Assembly: GCF_030238365.1 (NCBI RefSeq)
Contig: NZ_JASSOT010000066.1
Location: 62,001-126,000, forward strand
Direction of reading: 5' to 3'
Length of the DNA: 64,000 bases
Origin: Lelliottia wanjuensis
Lineage (GTDB): Bacteria > Pseudomonadota > Gammaproteobacteria > Enterobacterales > Enterobacteriaceae
This document shows positions 11,950 to 23,397 of this stretch, piece after piece; within the stretch, counting starts at the first letter, position 1, and each line of letters begins with the position of its first letter. The notes beneath the pieces were generated by a model, which saw only the letters and a list, made by a program, of their open reading frames with translations, was not told where the DNA came from and did not search any database. A program made the position numbers and the translations under genes.

Positions 11950-12333
11950 AGATTCCTCAGATTCACGTGAGCGCCCGGACCGTCCGAGCGACGCTGCCAC
12001 GATTGTGGCGTGTTTAGAAAATAGCCTGATTGAAAAGCTGCTGTCGAGAGGAAAACGAAAAAAATTATCACGCTAAAACCGGAAGACTGCTGAGGCAAAA
12101 AGCGGAAGGCGTTCAGGCAAAAAGGTTCCCACGGCAGCTTTTATTTAACGCAGCGATATCAATGAAGTAACAATACAAAGGCGCGAAAAGGCTAAAGCGT
12201 CGATTACAGGGTCTAAAAAAACAATCCCCTTTGAAGAAAGTGGTCTTTCCTCATTTGATTATTCAGAGGGATGTCTGGTCATTATGCCCCAGGTTTTCTA
12301 TCATAGCTTTTTCCCGAATTCCCAGGTTTCCTC
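11950..12333. promoter_or_regulatory. Divergent promoter region alaC / ypdA
   Basis: A 384-base region with no gene seen. It must hold the alaC promoter near its left end and the ypdAB promoter near its right end; no clear operator was found. Confidence 0.4.
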
Positions 12334-14031
12334 GTGCACGAAACATTCAATATGCTGCTGGCAGTCTTCGATCGCGCGGCATTAATGCTGATTTGCATCT
12401 TCTTCCTGATCCGCATCCGGCTCTTTCGCGAGCTTCTGCACAAATCCGCCCACTCGCCCAAAGAGCTGCTGGCCGTCACGGCGATTTTTTCCCTGTTTGC
12501 CCTGTTCAGCACCTGGTCCGGCGTGCACGTCGAAGGCTCGCTGGTGAACGTGCGTATCATTGCGGTGATGTCGGGCGGGATTTTGTTCGGCCCGTGGGTC
12601 GGGATTATCACCGGTATAATTGCCGGGACGCACCGCTACTTAATCGATATCGGCGGCGTCACGGCCATCCCCTGCTTTATCACCAGTATTATCGCGGGCG
12701 TTATGTCCGGCTGGATTAACCGTAAGATCCCGAAAAAACAGCGCTGGCGGGCGGGTATCGTCGCCGGGATGATGTGCGAAACCCTGACCATGATCCTCGT
12801 GGTCGTCTGGGCGCCCAGCATCGAACTGGGTCTGGATATCGTTTCCAAAATCGGTATTCCGATGATCCTCGGCACCGTCTGTATCGGTTTTATCGTGCTG
12901 CTGGTACAGAGCGTCGAGGGCGAGAAAGAAGCCAGCGCCGCACGCCAGGCGAAACTGGCGCTGGATATTGCCAACAAAACGCTGCCGCTGTTCCGTCACG
13001 TGAACGCCGAATCCCTGCGTCAGGTGTGCGACATTATTCGCCGCGATATTCATGCCGACGCGGTTGCCATTACCAATATCGATCACGTGCTGGCCTACGT
13101 CGGCGTCGGTGAAGACAACTATCGCAACACCGACGATACCGTCAGCCCCACCACCCGCCAGGCGATTAACTACGGTAAAATCATCATTAAAAACAATGAT
13201 GAAGCACACCGTACGCCGGAAATTCACTCGATGCTGGTGATTCCTCTGTGGGAAAAAGGCGTGGTGACCGGCACGCTGAAAATCTACTACTGTCACGCGC
13301 ATCAGATCACCTCTACACTGCAGGAGATGGCGATTGGCCTGTCGCAGATTATCTCGACGCAGCTGGAAGTCTCCCGCGCCGAGCAGTTACGCGAAATGGC
13401 AAATAAGGCAGAGCTGCGCGCCCTGCAAAGTAAGATCAATCCCCATTTCCTGTTTAACGCCCTGAACGCCATTTCATCGTCGATTCGCATGAATCCGGAC
13501 ACCGCCCGCCAGCTGATTTTCAATCTGTCGCGCTACCTGCGCTACAACATCGAGCTGAAAGACGATGAGCAGATCGACATCAAAAAAGAGCTGTACCAGA
13601 TTAAAGATTACATCGCGATTGAGCAGGCGCGCTTTGGCGATAAGCTCACGGTTATCTACGATATTGATGAAGAGGTTCACTGTGTGATCCCGAGCCTGCT
13701 GATCCAGCCGCTGGTGGAAAACGCCATCGTTCACGGCATTCAGCCGTGCAAAGGCAAAGGCGTAGTGACCATCAGCGTGGCGGAGTGCGGGAATCGGGTG
13801 CGAGTGGCGGTGCGCGATACCGGCCACGGCATCGACCCCAACGTGATTGCGCGCGTCGAGTCAAACGAGATGCCTGGCAATAAAATCGGCCTGCTGAACG
13901 TCCATCACCGCGTGAAACTGCTGTATGGCGAAGGGCTGCATATTCGCCGCCTGGAGCCCGGCACGGAAATCGCTTTTTACGTCCCGAATGAACGCCTGCC
14001 CGTTCATACGCAGACGCTGTTGTTGCCTTAA
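12334..14031 (+). CDS. ypdA: Pyruvate-sensing histidine kinase YpdA (PyrS)
   Basis: A LytS-type sensor kinase of 565 residues, the same length as in E. coli. Residues 1 to about 195 form the 5TM-LYT membrane domain ([30 protein letters not shown]), then a GAF domain to about 350, then the His_kinase phosphoacceptor segment [17 protein letters not shown] and an ATPase domain with [11 protein letters not shown] and GNKIGLLNV. In E. coli YpdA responds to extracellular pyruvate and drives YpdB. The start is GTG, placed so that the protein begins [15 protein letters not shown]. ypdB follows 12 bases later. Confidence 0.95.
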   Translation: MHETFNMLLAVFDRAALMLICIFFLIRIRLFRELLHKSAHSPKELLAVTAIFSLFALFSTWSGVHVEGSLVNVRIIAVMSGGILFGPWVGIITGIIAGTHRYLIDIGGVTAIPCFITSIIAGVMSGWINRKIPKKQRWRAGIVAGMMCETLTMILVVVWAPSIELGLDIVSKIGIPMILGTVCIGFIVLLVQSVEGEKEASAARQAKLALDIANKTLPLFRHVNAESLRQVCDIIRRDIHADAVAITNIDHVLAYVGVGEDNYRNTDDTVSPTTRQAINYGKIIIKNNDEAHRTPEIHSMLVIPLWEKGVVTGTLKIYYCHAHQITSTLQEMAIGLSQIISTQLEVSRAEQLREMANKAELRALQSKINPHFLFNALNAISSSIRMNPDTARQLIFNLSRYLRYNIELKDDEQIDIKKELYQIKDYIAIEQARFGDKLTVIYDIDEEVHCVIPSLLIQPLVENAIVHGIQPCKGKGVVTISVAECGNRVRVAVRDTGHGIDPNVIARVESNEMPGNKIGLLNVHHRVKLLYGEGLHIRRLEPGTEIAFYVPNERLPVHTQTLLLP

Positions 14032-14043
14032 CGGGAGTGCCTC

Positions 14044-14781
14044 ATGAAAGTCATCATTGTGGAAGATGAAATCCTCGCCCAACAGGAATTAAGCTGGCTG
14101 ATTAAAGAGCACAGCAAAATGGAGATCGTGGGCACCTTTGAGGACGGGCTGGATGTGCTCAAATTTTTGCAGCACAACCGCGTCGACGCCATTTTTCTGG
14201 ATATCAATATTCCGTCGCTGGACGGCGTACTGCTGGCGCAAAACATCAACCAGTTCGCCCATAAGCCGTTTATTGTGTTTGTCACCGCGTGGAAAGAGCA
14301 TGCCGCCGAAGCCTTTGAACTGGAAGCCTTCGACTACATTCTGAAACCCTATCAGGAGTCACGCATCATCAGCATGCTGCAGAAGCTGGAACTGGCATGG
14401 CGACAGCAATCCAGCCCGGCAGTCAGCCCTGCGCCTGCCGCCACGCGCGAAAATGACACACTCAATCTGATCAAAGATGAGCGCATTATCGTCACACCGA
14501 TGGATGATATTTATTACGCCGAAGCGCACGAGAAGATGACGTTCGTCTACACGCGCCGGGACTCGTTTGTGATGCCGATGAACATCACCGAGTTTTGTGC
14601 CAGGCTCCCGACGTCGCACTTTTTCCGCTGCCACCGATCGTTTTGCGTCAATCTGAACAAGATCCGCGAAATCGAGCCCTGGTTTAACAACACCTATATT
14701 TTACGGCTGAAGGATCTGGAGTTTCAGGTGCCGGTGAGTCGCAGCAAGGTGAAAGAGTTCAGACAGTTGATGCATTTTTGA
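14044..14781 (+). CDS. ypdB: LytTR response regulator YpdB (PyrR)
   Basis: A 245-residue response regulator: receiver domain with acidic pocket VEDE and phospho-acceptor Asp53 in IFLDINIPSLDG, then a C-terminal LytTR DNA-binding domain from about residue 140 (DDIYYAEAHEKMTFVY, FFRCHRSFCVNLNKI). In E. coli YpdB activates the transporter gene yhjX. No yhjX homologue and no ypdC AraC-type regulator is next to it here; the convergent neighbour is glk. Confidence 0.95.
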   Translation: MKVIIVEDEILAQQELSWLIKEHSKMEIVGTFEDGLDVLKFLQHNRVDAIFLDINIPSLDGVLLAQNINQFAHKPFIVFVTAWKEHAAEAFELEAFDYILKPYQESRIISMLQKLELAWRQQSSPAVSPAPAATRENDTLNLIKDERIIVTPMDDIYYAEAHEKMTFVYTRRDSFVMPMNITEFCARLPTSHFFRCHRSFCVNLNKIREIEPWFNNTYILRLKDLEFQVPVSRSKVKEFRQLMHF

Positions 14782-14806
14782 CGCCCTCTCCGTGACGAAG
14801 AGGGCG
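14782..14806. terminator. Hairpin between ypdB and glk
   Basis: CGCCCTCT (14782-14789) pairs with AGAGGGCG (14799-14806), starting at the base after the ypdB stop. It has no T-run on the plus side, so it is a weaker candidate than the other intergenic hairpins. Confidence 0.5.
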
Positions 14807-14813
14807 AAGTGAA

Positions 14814-15779
14814 TCAGAGGTACTGACCCAGCGTCTGGCGCAGATGCGCGCCGGACCCCAGCAGGCCTGGATTATCATGCACGATCAGATAAACGGGAAT
14901 ATCCTGGACGTAGGATTTGAAGCGCCCTTTATCTTCGAAACCGCCGCGGAAACCGGACGCTTTAAAGAATTCGAGGAAGCGCGGCACAATCCCACCGGCG
15001 ATGTACACGCCACCGAAGGTCCCGAGATTCAACGCCAGGTTGCCGCCGAAGCGTCCCATGATCACGCAGAACAGCGACAGGGCGCGGCGACAATCGGTGC
15101 AGCTGTCTGCCAGCGCGCGTTCGGTGACGTCTTTCGGCTGCAGGTTTTCTGGCAGACGACCGTCAGATTTCACAATCGCGCGATAAAGATAGACCAGACC
15201 CGGGCCGGAGAGCACGCGCTCGGCGGAAACGTGACCCAGCTCGGCGCGCAGCTCCTGCAGAATAATGCCCTCTTCTTCGCTGTTTGGCGCGAAATCAACG
15301 TGGCCGCCTTCGCCCGGCAGACTCACCCAGCGTTTGTCGACGTGAACCAGGTGCGAAACGCCAAGCCCAGTGCCCGCGCCGTAAACGGCAATCGGCTTGC
15401 CCTCGACCGGTTTATCCCCGCCAAACTGAATCAGATGTTCAGGTTTAAGCATCGGGATCGCCATCGAGACCGCTGTAAAGTCGTTAATAATTTCCAGATG
15501 CGCGAAACCAAGATTCTTTTTCATCTCGGCAATCGAAAACGCCCAGGTGTGGTTGGTCATCGCCACCCAGTCGCCGGTAATCGGGCAGGCAATGGCGATA
15601 CAGCCATCTTCTACGCTGACCTTATGCTCATCCAGATAGACGCGAACCACCGCTTCCAGGCTCGGGTAATCCAGCCCTGAGTAGGCCTTTGCCTGAGAGA
15701 TTTCACCGGTATTAATATCGCATAGCGCCAGCCGGGCGTTGGTACCGCCCACATCGCCTACTAAAGCATACTTTGTCAT
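14814..15779 (-). CDS. glk: Glucokinase Glk
   Basis: A 321-residue cytosolic ATP-dependent glucokinase of the ROK-unrelated bacterial glucokinase family, which phosphorylates free glucose to glucose-6-phosphate. The N-terminal phosphate-binding loop [14 protein letters not shown], the sugar-binding NDFTAVS and GAGTGLGV stretches and the [12 protein letters not shown]-terminal region are all present. Length equals E. coli Glk. It faces ypdB and is divergent from yfeO. Confidence 0.96.
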   Translation of the reverse strand: MTKYALVGDVGGTNARLALCDINTGEISQAKAYSGLDYPSLEAVVRVYLDEHKVSVEDGCIAIACPITGDWVAMTNHTWAFSIAEMKKNLGFAHLEIINDFTAVSMAIPMLKPEHLIQFGGDKPVEGKPIAVYGAGTGLGVSHLVHVDKRWVSLPGEGGHVDFAPNSEEEGIILQELRAELGHVSAERVLSGPGLVYLYRAIVKSDGRLPENLQPKDVTERALADSCTDCRRALSLFCVIMGRFGGNLALNLGTFGGVYIAGGIVPRFLEFFKASGFRGGFEDKGRFKSYVQDIPVYLIVHDNPGLLGSGAHLRQTLGQYL

Positions 15780-15984
15780 TCTTCTACTGCTCCGCTAAAG
15801 TCAGAATAAATCTTTGGGACACTGTAAGTTCAAGGCGAGATAACAACAACGGCCTGAAGGCGGGTGGCCCAGGATTATCGATCTTCGTCACAGAATAACT
15901 TTACCGTTTCAGCACCTTTTGCACTATTGCCGTCAAACTGATTGTGCAAAGTCACGCTAAATACTTTTGTACAAGGAAATCATC

Positions 15985-17220
15985 ATGCTTCATCCCCGCG
16001 CCAGAACGATGTTGCTGCTGGCAATACCCGCGCTACTGATTGGTATTGCATCAAGCCTGGTGTTAATCGTCGTGATGAAAGTCGCCTCGGTGCTGCAGAC
16101 GTTTTTATGGTCCTCGCTTCCCGGGCAGTTCGGTATTGATGTGGCGTCTCCGTCGTGGATCATTTTGATGTTAACGCTCACCGGGATTGCGGTGGGGCTG
16201 GTGGTTCGCTTTAGCCCAGGACATGCGGGCCCGGATCCGGCGCTGGAGCCGCTGATTGGTGCGCCCGTGAATCCTGGCGCGCTGCCGGGGCTGATTCTCG
16301 CTCTGGTGATTGGTCTTGCGGGCGGCGTGAGCCTCGGGCCGGAACATCCGATTATGGCGGTGAATATCGCTCTTGCCGTCTATCTTGGCTCACGGATTTT
16401 GCCGCGCGTAGGTGCTCTCGACTGGACCATTCTGGCATCGGCGGGGACGATCGGTGCGCTGTTCGGCACGCCCGTTGCTGCCGCGCTGATTTTCTCGCAA
16501 ACCCTGAGCTCCGATAACGACGTTCCGCTCTGGGATCGTCTCTTCGCCCCATTGATGGCGGCGGCGGCCGGTGCGCTCACCACCAGCCTGTTCTTCCAGC
16601 CGCACTTTTCGCTGCCGATCCCTCACTACGGACACATGCAGCTGGCCGATATCTTTAGCGGGGCAATTGTCGCCGCGATCGCCATCGCGGTGGGAATGGT
16701 CGCCGTGTGGTGCCTGCCGCGCCTGCATCTTCTGATGCACAAGCTGAAACACCCGGTGCTGATTCTCGGCGCGGGCGGCTTTTTACTCGGTATTCTGGGT
16801 GCCATTGGCGGTCCCATCACCCTTTTCAAAGGGCTGGATGAGATGCAGCGCATGGCGTTCAGCCAGGTGTTTAGCGTGTCTGACTATTTCCTGTTTGCGG
16901 TGGTGAAACTGGCCGCAGTGGTGGTGGCCGCCGCGTGCGGTTTTCGCGGTGGGCGGATTTTCCCGGCGGTGTTTATCGCCGTGGCGCTGGGCCTGATGCT
17001 GCATGAGCATGTCGATGCGGTTCCGGCGGCGATCACCGTCTCCTGTTCGATACTGGGGTTTGTGCTGGTGGTGACGCGCGATGCGTGGCTGAGCCTGTTC
17101 ATGGCCGTGGTAGTGGTGCCGGATACCAACCTGCTGCCGCTGCTCTGTATCGTGATGTTGCCCGCCTGGCTCCTGCTGGCGGGCAAACCGATGCTGATGG
17201 CCTGGCGGCCGAAAAAATAG
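15985..17220 (+). CDS. yfeO: YfeO, ClC-family ion channel-like protein
   Basis: A 411-residue polytopic membrane protein of the voltage-gated chloride channel (ClC) family. Conserved ClC stretches include [15 protein letters not shown] (helix N-terminus after GGVSLG), [14 protein letters not shown] and [16 protein letters not shown]. The transported ion and physiological role are unknown. ATG 15985 is chosen because AAGGA lies 8-12 bases upstream and it gives the E. coli N-terminus [12 protein letters not shown]; the in-frame ATG at 15967 has no ribosome site. Its stop abuts the ipdC stop codon on the other strand. Confidence 0.9.
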   Translation: MLHPRARTMLLLAIPALLIGIASSLVLIVVMKVASVLQTFLWSSLPGQFGIDVASPSWIILMLTLTGIAVGLVVRFSPGHAGPDPALEPLIGAPVNPGALPGLILALVIGLAGGVSLGPEHPIMAVNIALAVYLGSRILPRVGALDWTILASAGTIGALFGTPVAAALIFSQTLSSDNDVPLWDRLFAPLMAAAAGALTTSLFFQPHFSLPIPHYGHMQLADIFSGAIVAAIAIAVGMVAVWCLPRLHLLMHKLKHPVLILGAGGFLLGILGAIGGPITLFKGLDEMQRMAFSQVFSVSDYFLFAVVKLAAVVVAAACGFRGGRIFPAVFIAVALGLMLHEHVDAVPAAITVSCSILGFVLVVTRDAWLSLFMAVVVVPDTNLLPLLCIVMLPAWLLLAGKPMLMAWRPKK

Positions 17221-19047
<1,827 letters not shown>

Positions 19048-19063
19048 TCAGAGGGGTTTAGCA

Positions 19064-20062
19064 ATGGTTTTTCAGGCGGATAAAATGCGTTATCAGTCAA
19101 TGCAGTATCGTCGCTGCGGCCAGAGCGGTTTAAAGCTGCCCGCAATTTCGTTGGGTTTGTGGCATAACTTTGGCGATACCACGCTCATTGACACCAGTCG
19201 TCAACTTTTACACCGCGCCTTCGAGCTGGGGATTACCCATTTCGATCTGGCCAATAACTACGGGCCACCTCCCGGCTCGGCAGAATCGAACTTTGGTCGC
19301 ATTTTGCAGGAAGATTTTCTGCCCTATCGCGACGAACTGATTATCTCGACCAAAGCGGGCTATACCATGTGGGACGGCCCCTACGGCGACTGGGGTTCAC
19401 GTAAATATCTGATCGCCAGTCTGGATCAGAGCCTGAAGCGTATGGGGCTGGAGTACGTGGATATCTTCTATCACCACCGCCCGGACCCGGAAACGCCGCT
19501 GCGCGAGACGATGAAAGCCCTCGACCACGTGGTGCGTCAGGGGAAAGCGCTCTACGTTGGCCTGTCGAATTACCCGGCGGAACTGGCGCGTCAGGCGATT
19601 GAGATCCTCGACGACCTCGGTACGCCGTGTCTTATCCACCAGCCGAAATACTCCATGTTTGAACGCGCGCCGGAACAGGGTTTGCTGTCCGTCCTGCAGG
19701 AGAAAGGCGTCGGCTGTATTCCGTTCTCTCCGCTGGCCGGCGGGCAACTGACAGATCGTTATCTGAACGGTATTCCGGCGGATTCTCGTGCGGCCAGCGG
19801 AAGTCGTTTCCTCAATCCGGATCACATTACGGAAGAAAAAATCAGCCAGGTGCGCGAGCTGAACGCGCTGGCCGAAAGCCGGGGTCAAAAACTGTCGCAG
19901 ATGGCGCTGGCCTGGGTGTTACGCCACGACGCGGTCACGACGGTGCTGATTGGCGCGAGTAAGACCGCGCAAATCGAGGACGCGGTAGGCACGCTAAATA
20001 ACCTGCACTTCAGCGCCGATGAACTCAGTGCCATTGACGCGATCCTGAACCGGACAAAATAA
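19064..20062 (+). CDS. Aldo-keto reductase, YghZ/Kv-beta-like
   Basis: A 332-residue NADPH-dependent aldo-keto reductase resembling E. coli YghZ (L-glyceraldehyde-3-phosphate reductase) and the AKR14/Kv-beta-like group. The catalytic Asp/Tyr lie in THFDLANNYGPPPGSAE, the Lys in IISTKAGYTMWDG and the His in DIFYHHRPD; the NADP-binding tail has TTVLIGASK. It differs from YghZ in the C-terminal 20 residues, so it may be a paralogue with another substrate. GAGGGG upstream supports ATG 19064. It shares its upstream region with ipdC, and an aldehyde reductase beside an aldehyde-producing decarboxylase is suggestive but unproven. Confidence 0.85.
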   Translation: MVFQADKMRYQSMQYRRCGQSGLKLPAISLGLWHNFGDTTLIDTSRQLLHRAFELGITHFDLANNYGPPPGSAESNFGRILQEDFLPYRDELIISTKAGYTMWDGPYGDWGSRKYLIASLDQSLKRMGLEYVDIFYHHRPDPETPLRETMKALDHVVRQGKALYVGLSNYPAELARQAIEILDDLGTPCLIHQPKYSMFERAPEQGLLSVLQEKGVGCIPFSPLAGGQLTDRYLNGIPADSRAASGSRFLNPDHITEEKISQVRELNALAESRGQKLSQMALAWVLRHDAVTTVLIGASKTAQIEDAVGTLNNLHFSADELSAIDAILNRTK

Positions 20063-20188
20063 ACGCACTTTTAGCAAAACGTGCTCCCCCTGACGAATTA
20101 GGAGTTGAGGCGATTAAACGGGGCTTTACGGCCCCGTAATATTGCGTTAACAGGCCGCTTACGGCCCCGATCGTGAAGGAGAAGAAGC

Positions 20189-20533
20189 ATGTTCAGGTCA
20201 CTGATTCTTGCAGCGGTATTAATGGCTTCAGCACCGCTGGTCGCCAATGCTGGCGAAATCACCCTGTTGCCATCAGTAAAATTACAAATTGGCGATCGTG
20301 ACAATTATGGTAACTACTGGGACGGCGGTGGCTGGCGCGACCGTGATTACTGGCACCGCAACTATGAATGGCGAAAAGACCGCTGGTGGAGGCACGATAA
20401 TGGCCGTCACCGTGGCTGGGATAATCGCAAAGCGTACGAGCGTGGCTATCGTGAAGGCTGGAGCGACCGGGACGATCGTCGCGGACCGCACGGTCATGGA
20501 CGCGGTCACGGACACGGCGGCCATCACCACTAA
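20189..20533 (+). CDS. ypeC: YpeC, DUF2502 exported protein
   Basis: A 114-residue protein with a signal peptide ([21 protein letters not shown]) and a mature part that is extremely rich in Asp, Arg, Trp, Tyr and Gly ([20 protein letters not shown]), ending in a His/Gly tail ([14 protein letters not shown]). It matches E. coli YpeC (DUF2502); the His tail is longer here. The periplasmic function is unknown; the tail could bind metal, which is of interest beside mntH but is inference. It ends at a terminator shared with mntH. Confidence 0.9.
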   Translation: MFRSLILAAVLMASAPLVANAGEITLLPSVKLQIGDRDNYGNYWDGGGWRDRDYWHRNYEWRKDRWWRHDNGRHRGWDNRKAYERGYREGWSDRDDRRGPHGHGRGHGHGGHHH

Positions 20534-20538
20534 AAAAC

Positions 20539-20564
20539 AAAAAGGAGCCAAATGGCTCCTTTTT
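20539..20564. terminator. Bidirectional terminator, ypeC / mntH
   Basis: AAAAAGGAGCCA (20539-20550) and TGGCTCCTTTTT (20553-20564) form a 12-bp stem, flanked by A- and T-runs, between convergent stops. Confidence 0.88.
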
Positions 20565-20578
20565 TTATGTCTGCAATC

Positions 20579-21850
<1,272 letters not shown>

Positions 21851-21865
21851 TCATGCTATCAAAAT

Positions 21866-21884
21866 GAGAATGATTATCAAGATC
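21866..21884 (-). promoter_or_regulatory. Fur box of mntH
   Basis: GAGAATGATTATCAAGATC matches the 19-base Fur consensus at 16 positions by my count. It sits just upstream of the MntR box, where the promoter is expected. Confidence 0.75.
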
Positions 21885-21979
21885 ATTTAAAAAGTTTATA
21901 GTGATTTCTCTGATAGCAAAGAACGATAGCTGGGGCGGGTGCAATGAAACGATCTCACAGACAGTGAAATCGCACAGTC

Positions 21980-22076
21980 ATTTGTGAAGCGTAGCACACA
22001 AACGTAACTTTTCACTCATTTACATAACATAACAGAAGTGTATGGTTGATCACTATTTTTGAGACTCGTCACAGGT
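21980..22076 (+). promoter_or_regulatory. Candidate CRP sites of nupC
   Basis: TGTGA-AGCGTA-GCACA is centred at 21990.5 and TTTGA-GACTCG-TCACA at 22065.5. Two CRP sites at nupC fit the known CRP/CytR control in E. coli; the CytR site between them is not visible by eye. A TATACT at 22084-22089 is a possible -10 box, though its distance to the second site is shorter than usual. Confidence 0.5.
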
Positions 22077-22168
22077 TGTAACTATACTGTGGCCTTGATC
22101 TCGTTTTCTTTGTGCTTGTTACATAGAATGTGCACGGAAATTAAACCTGCCTCATATTTGGAGCAAAT

Positions 22169-23356
22169 ATGGACCGCGTCCTTCATTTTGTCCTGGCACT
22201 TGTTGTCGTTACTGCACTTGCATTGCTGGTCAGCACAGACCGCAAAAACATTCGTATACGTTATGTTGTACAGCTGCTCGTCATTGAAGTTTTACTTGCG
22301 TGGTTCTTCCTGAACTCCAACGTAGGCCTGGGCTTCGTGAAAGGCTTCTCCGAAATGTTCGAAAAACTGCTCGGATTTGCTAACGAAGGGACGAACTTTG
22401 TCTTCGGCAGCATGAACGATCAAGGCCTGGCATTCTTCTTCCTGAAAGTGCTTTGCCCAATCGTCTTCATCTCTGCGCTGATCGGTATTCTGCAGCACAT
22501 CCGTGTTCTGCCGTTTGTGATCCGTGGGATTGGTTTCCTGTTATCCAAAGTCAACGGCATGGGTAAACTGGAATCTTTCAACGCAGTCAGCTCCCTGATT
22601 CTGGGCCAGTCCGAGAACTTTATCGCGTATAAAGACATCCTCGGCAAAATGTCCCGCAACCGCATGTACACCATGGCGGCTACCGCAATGTCGACTGTTT
22701 CCATGTCTATCGTGGGCGCATACATGACAATGCTGGATCCAAAATACGTGGTCGCAGCACTGGTTCTGAACATGTTCAGCACCTTTATCGTTCTGTCGCT
22801 GATCAACCCGTACCGCGTTGACGCCAGCGAAGAAAATATCCAGATGTCTAACCTGCACGAAGGCCAGAGCTTCTTCGAAATGCTGGGCGAGTACATTCTG
22901 GCAGGTTTCAAAGTGGCGATTATCGTTGCTGCGATGCTGATCGGCTTCATCGCCCTGATCGCTGCGCTGAACGCCCTGTTCGCGGCTGTGCTGGGTATCT
23001 CCTTCCAGGGCATTCTGGGCTACATCTTCTACCCGATTGCATGGGTGATGGGTGTTCCGGCTCACGAAGCACTGCAGGTCGGCAGCATCATGGCGACCAA
23101 ACTGGTTTCCAACGAATTCGTTGCGATGATGGATCTGCAGAAAATCGCCAGCACGCTCTCTCCTCGCGCTGAAGGTATCCTGTCTGTGTTCCTGGTCTCC
23201 TTCGCTAACTTCTCTTCCATCGGCATCATCGCCGGTGCGATTAAAGGTCTGAACGAAGAGCAAGGTAACGTGGTTTCTCGCTTCGGCCTGAAACTGGTAT
23301 ATGGCTCGACGCTGGTGAGCGTACTGTCCGCGTCTATCGCGGCACTGGTACTGTAA
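22169..23356 (+). CDS. nupC: Nucleoside/H+ symporter NupC
   Basis: A 395-residue concentrative nucleoside transporter that takes up pyrimidine nucleosides and adenosine with protons. Conserved CNT stretches include [16 protein letters not shown] (nucleoside binding), [13 protein letters not shown] and [17 protein letters not shown]. coli NupC has 400 residues; the five missing here fall in the stretch after NALFAAV, where the E. coli loop is longer. ATG 22169 follows TTTGGAGCAA. It ends at a strong terminator shared with pdeA. Confidence 0.95.
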   Translation: MDRVLHFVLALVVVTALALLVSTDRKNIRIRYVVQLLVIEVLLAWFFLNSNVGLGFVKGFSEMFEKLLGFANEGTNFVFGSMNDQGLAFFFLKVLCPIVFISALIGILQHIRVLPFVIRGIGFLLSKVNGMGKLESFNAVSSLILGQSENFIAYKDILGKMSRNRMYTMAATAMSTVSMSIVGAYMTMLDPKYVVAALVLNMFSTFIVLSLINPYRVDASEENIQMSNLHEGQSFFEMLGEYILAGFKVAIIVAAMLIGFIALIAALNALFAAVLGISFQGILGYIFYPIAWVMGVPAHEALQVGSIMATKLVSNEFVAMMDLQKIASTLSPRAEGILSVFLVSFANFSSIGIIAGAIKGLNEEQGNVVSRFGLKLVYGSTLVSVLSASIAALVL

Positions 23357-23363
23357 TCAGAAT

Positions 23364-23397
23364 AAAAAAACCGGGGGTTTGCGCCCCCGGTTTTTTT
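23364..23397. terminator. Bidirectional terminator, nupC / pdeA
   Basis: CCGGGGG (23371-23377) pairs with CCCCCGG (23384-23390), extended by seven A and seven T on the flanks. The pdeA stop codon lies at its right edge. Confidence 0.88.

Noticed and set aside
10939-11970. 343-codon frame opposite alaC
   Set aside because: Shadow of alaC, Arg/His-rich, no domain.
22059-22313. 84-codon frame overlapping the nupC start
   Set aside because: It overlaps the nupC promoter and first 145 bases in another frame and has no ribosome site or known relatives.
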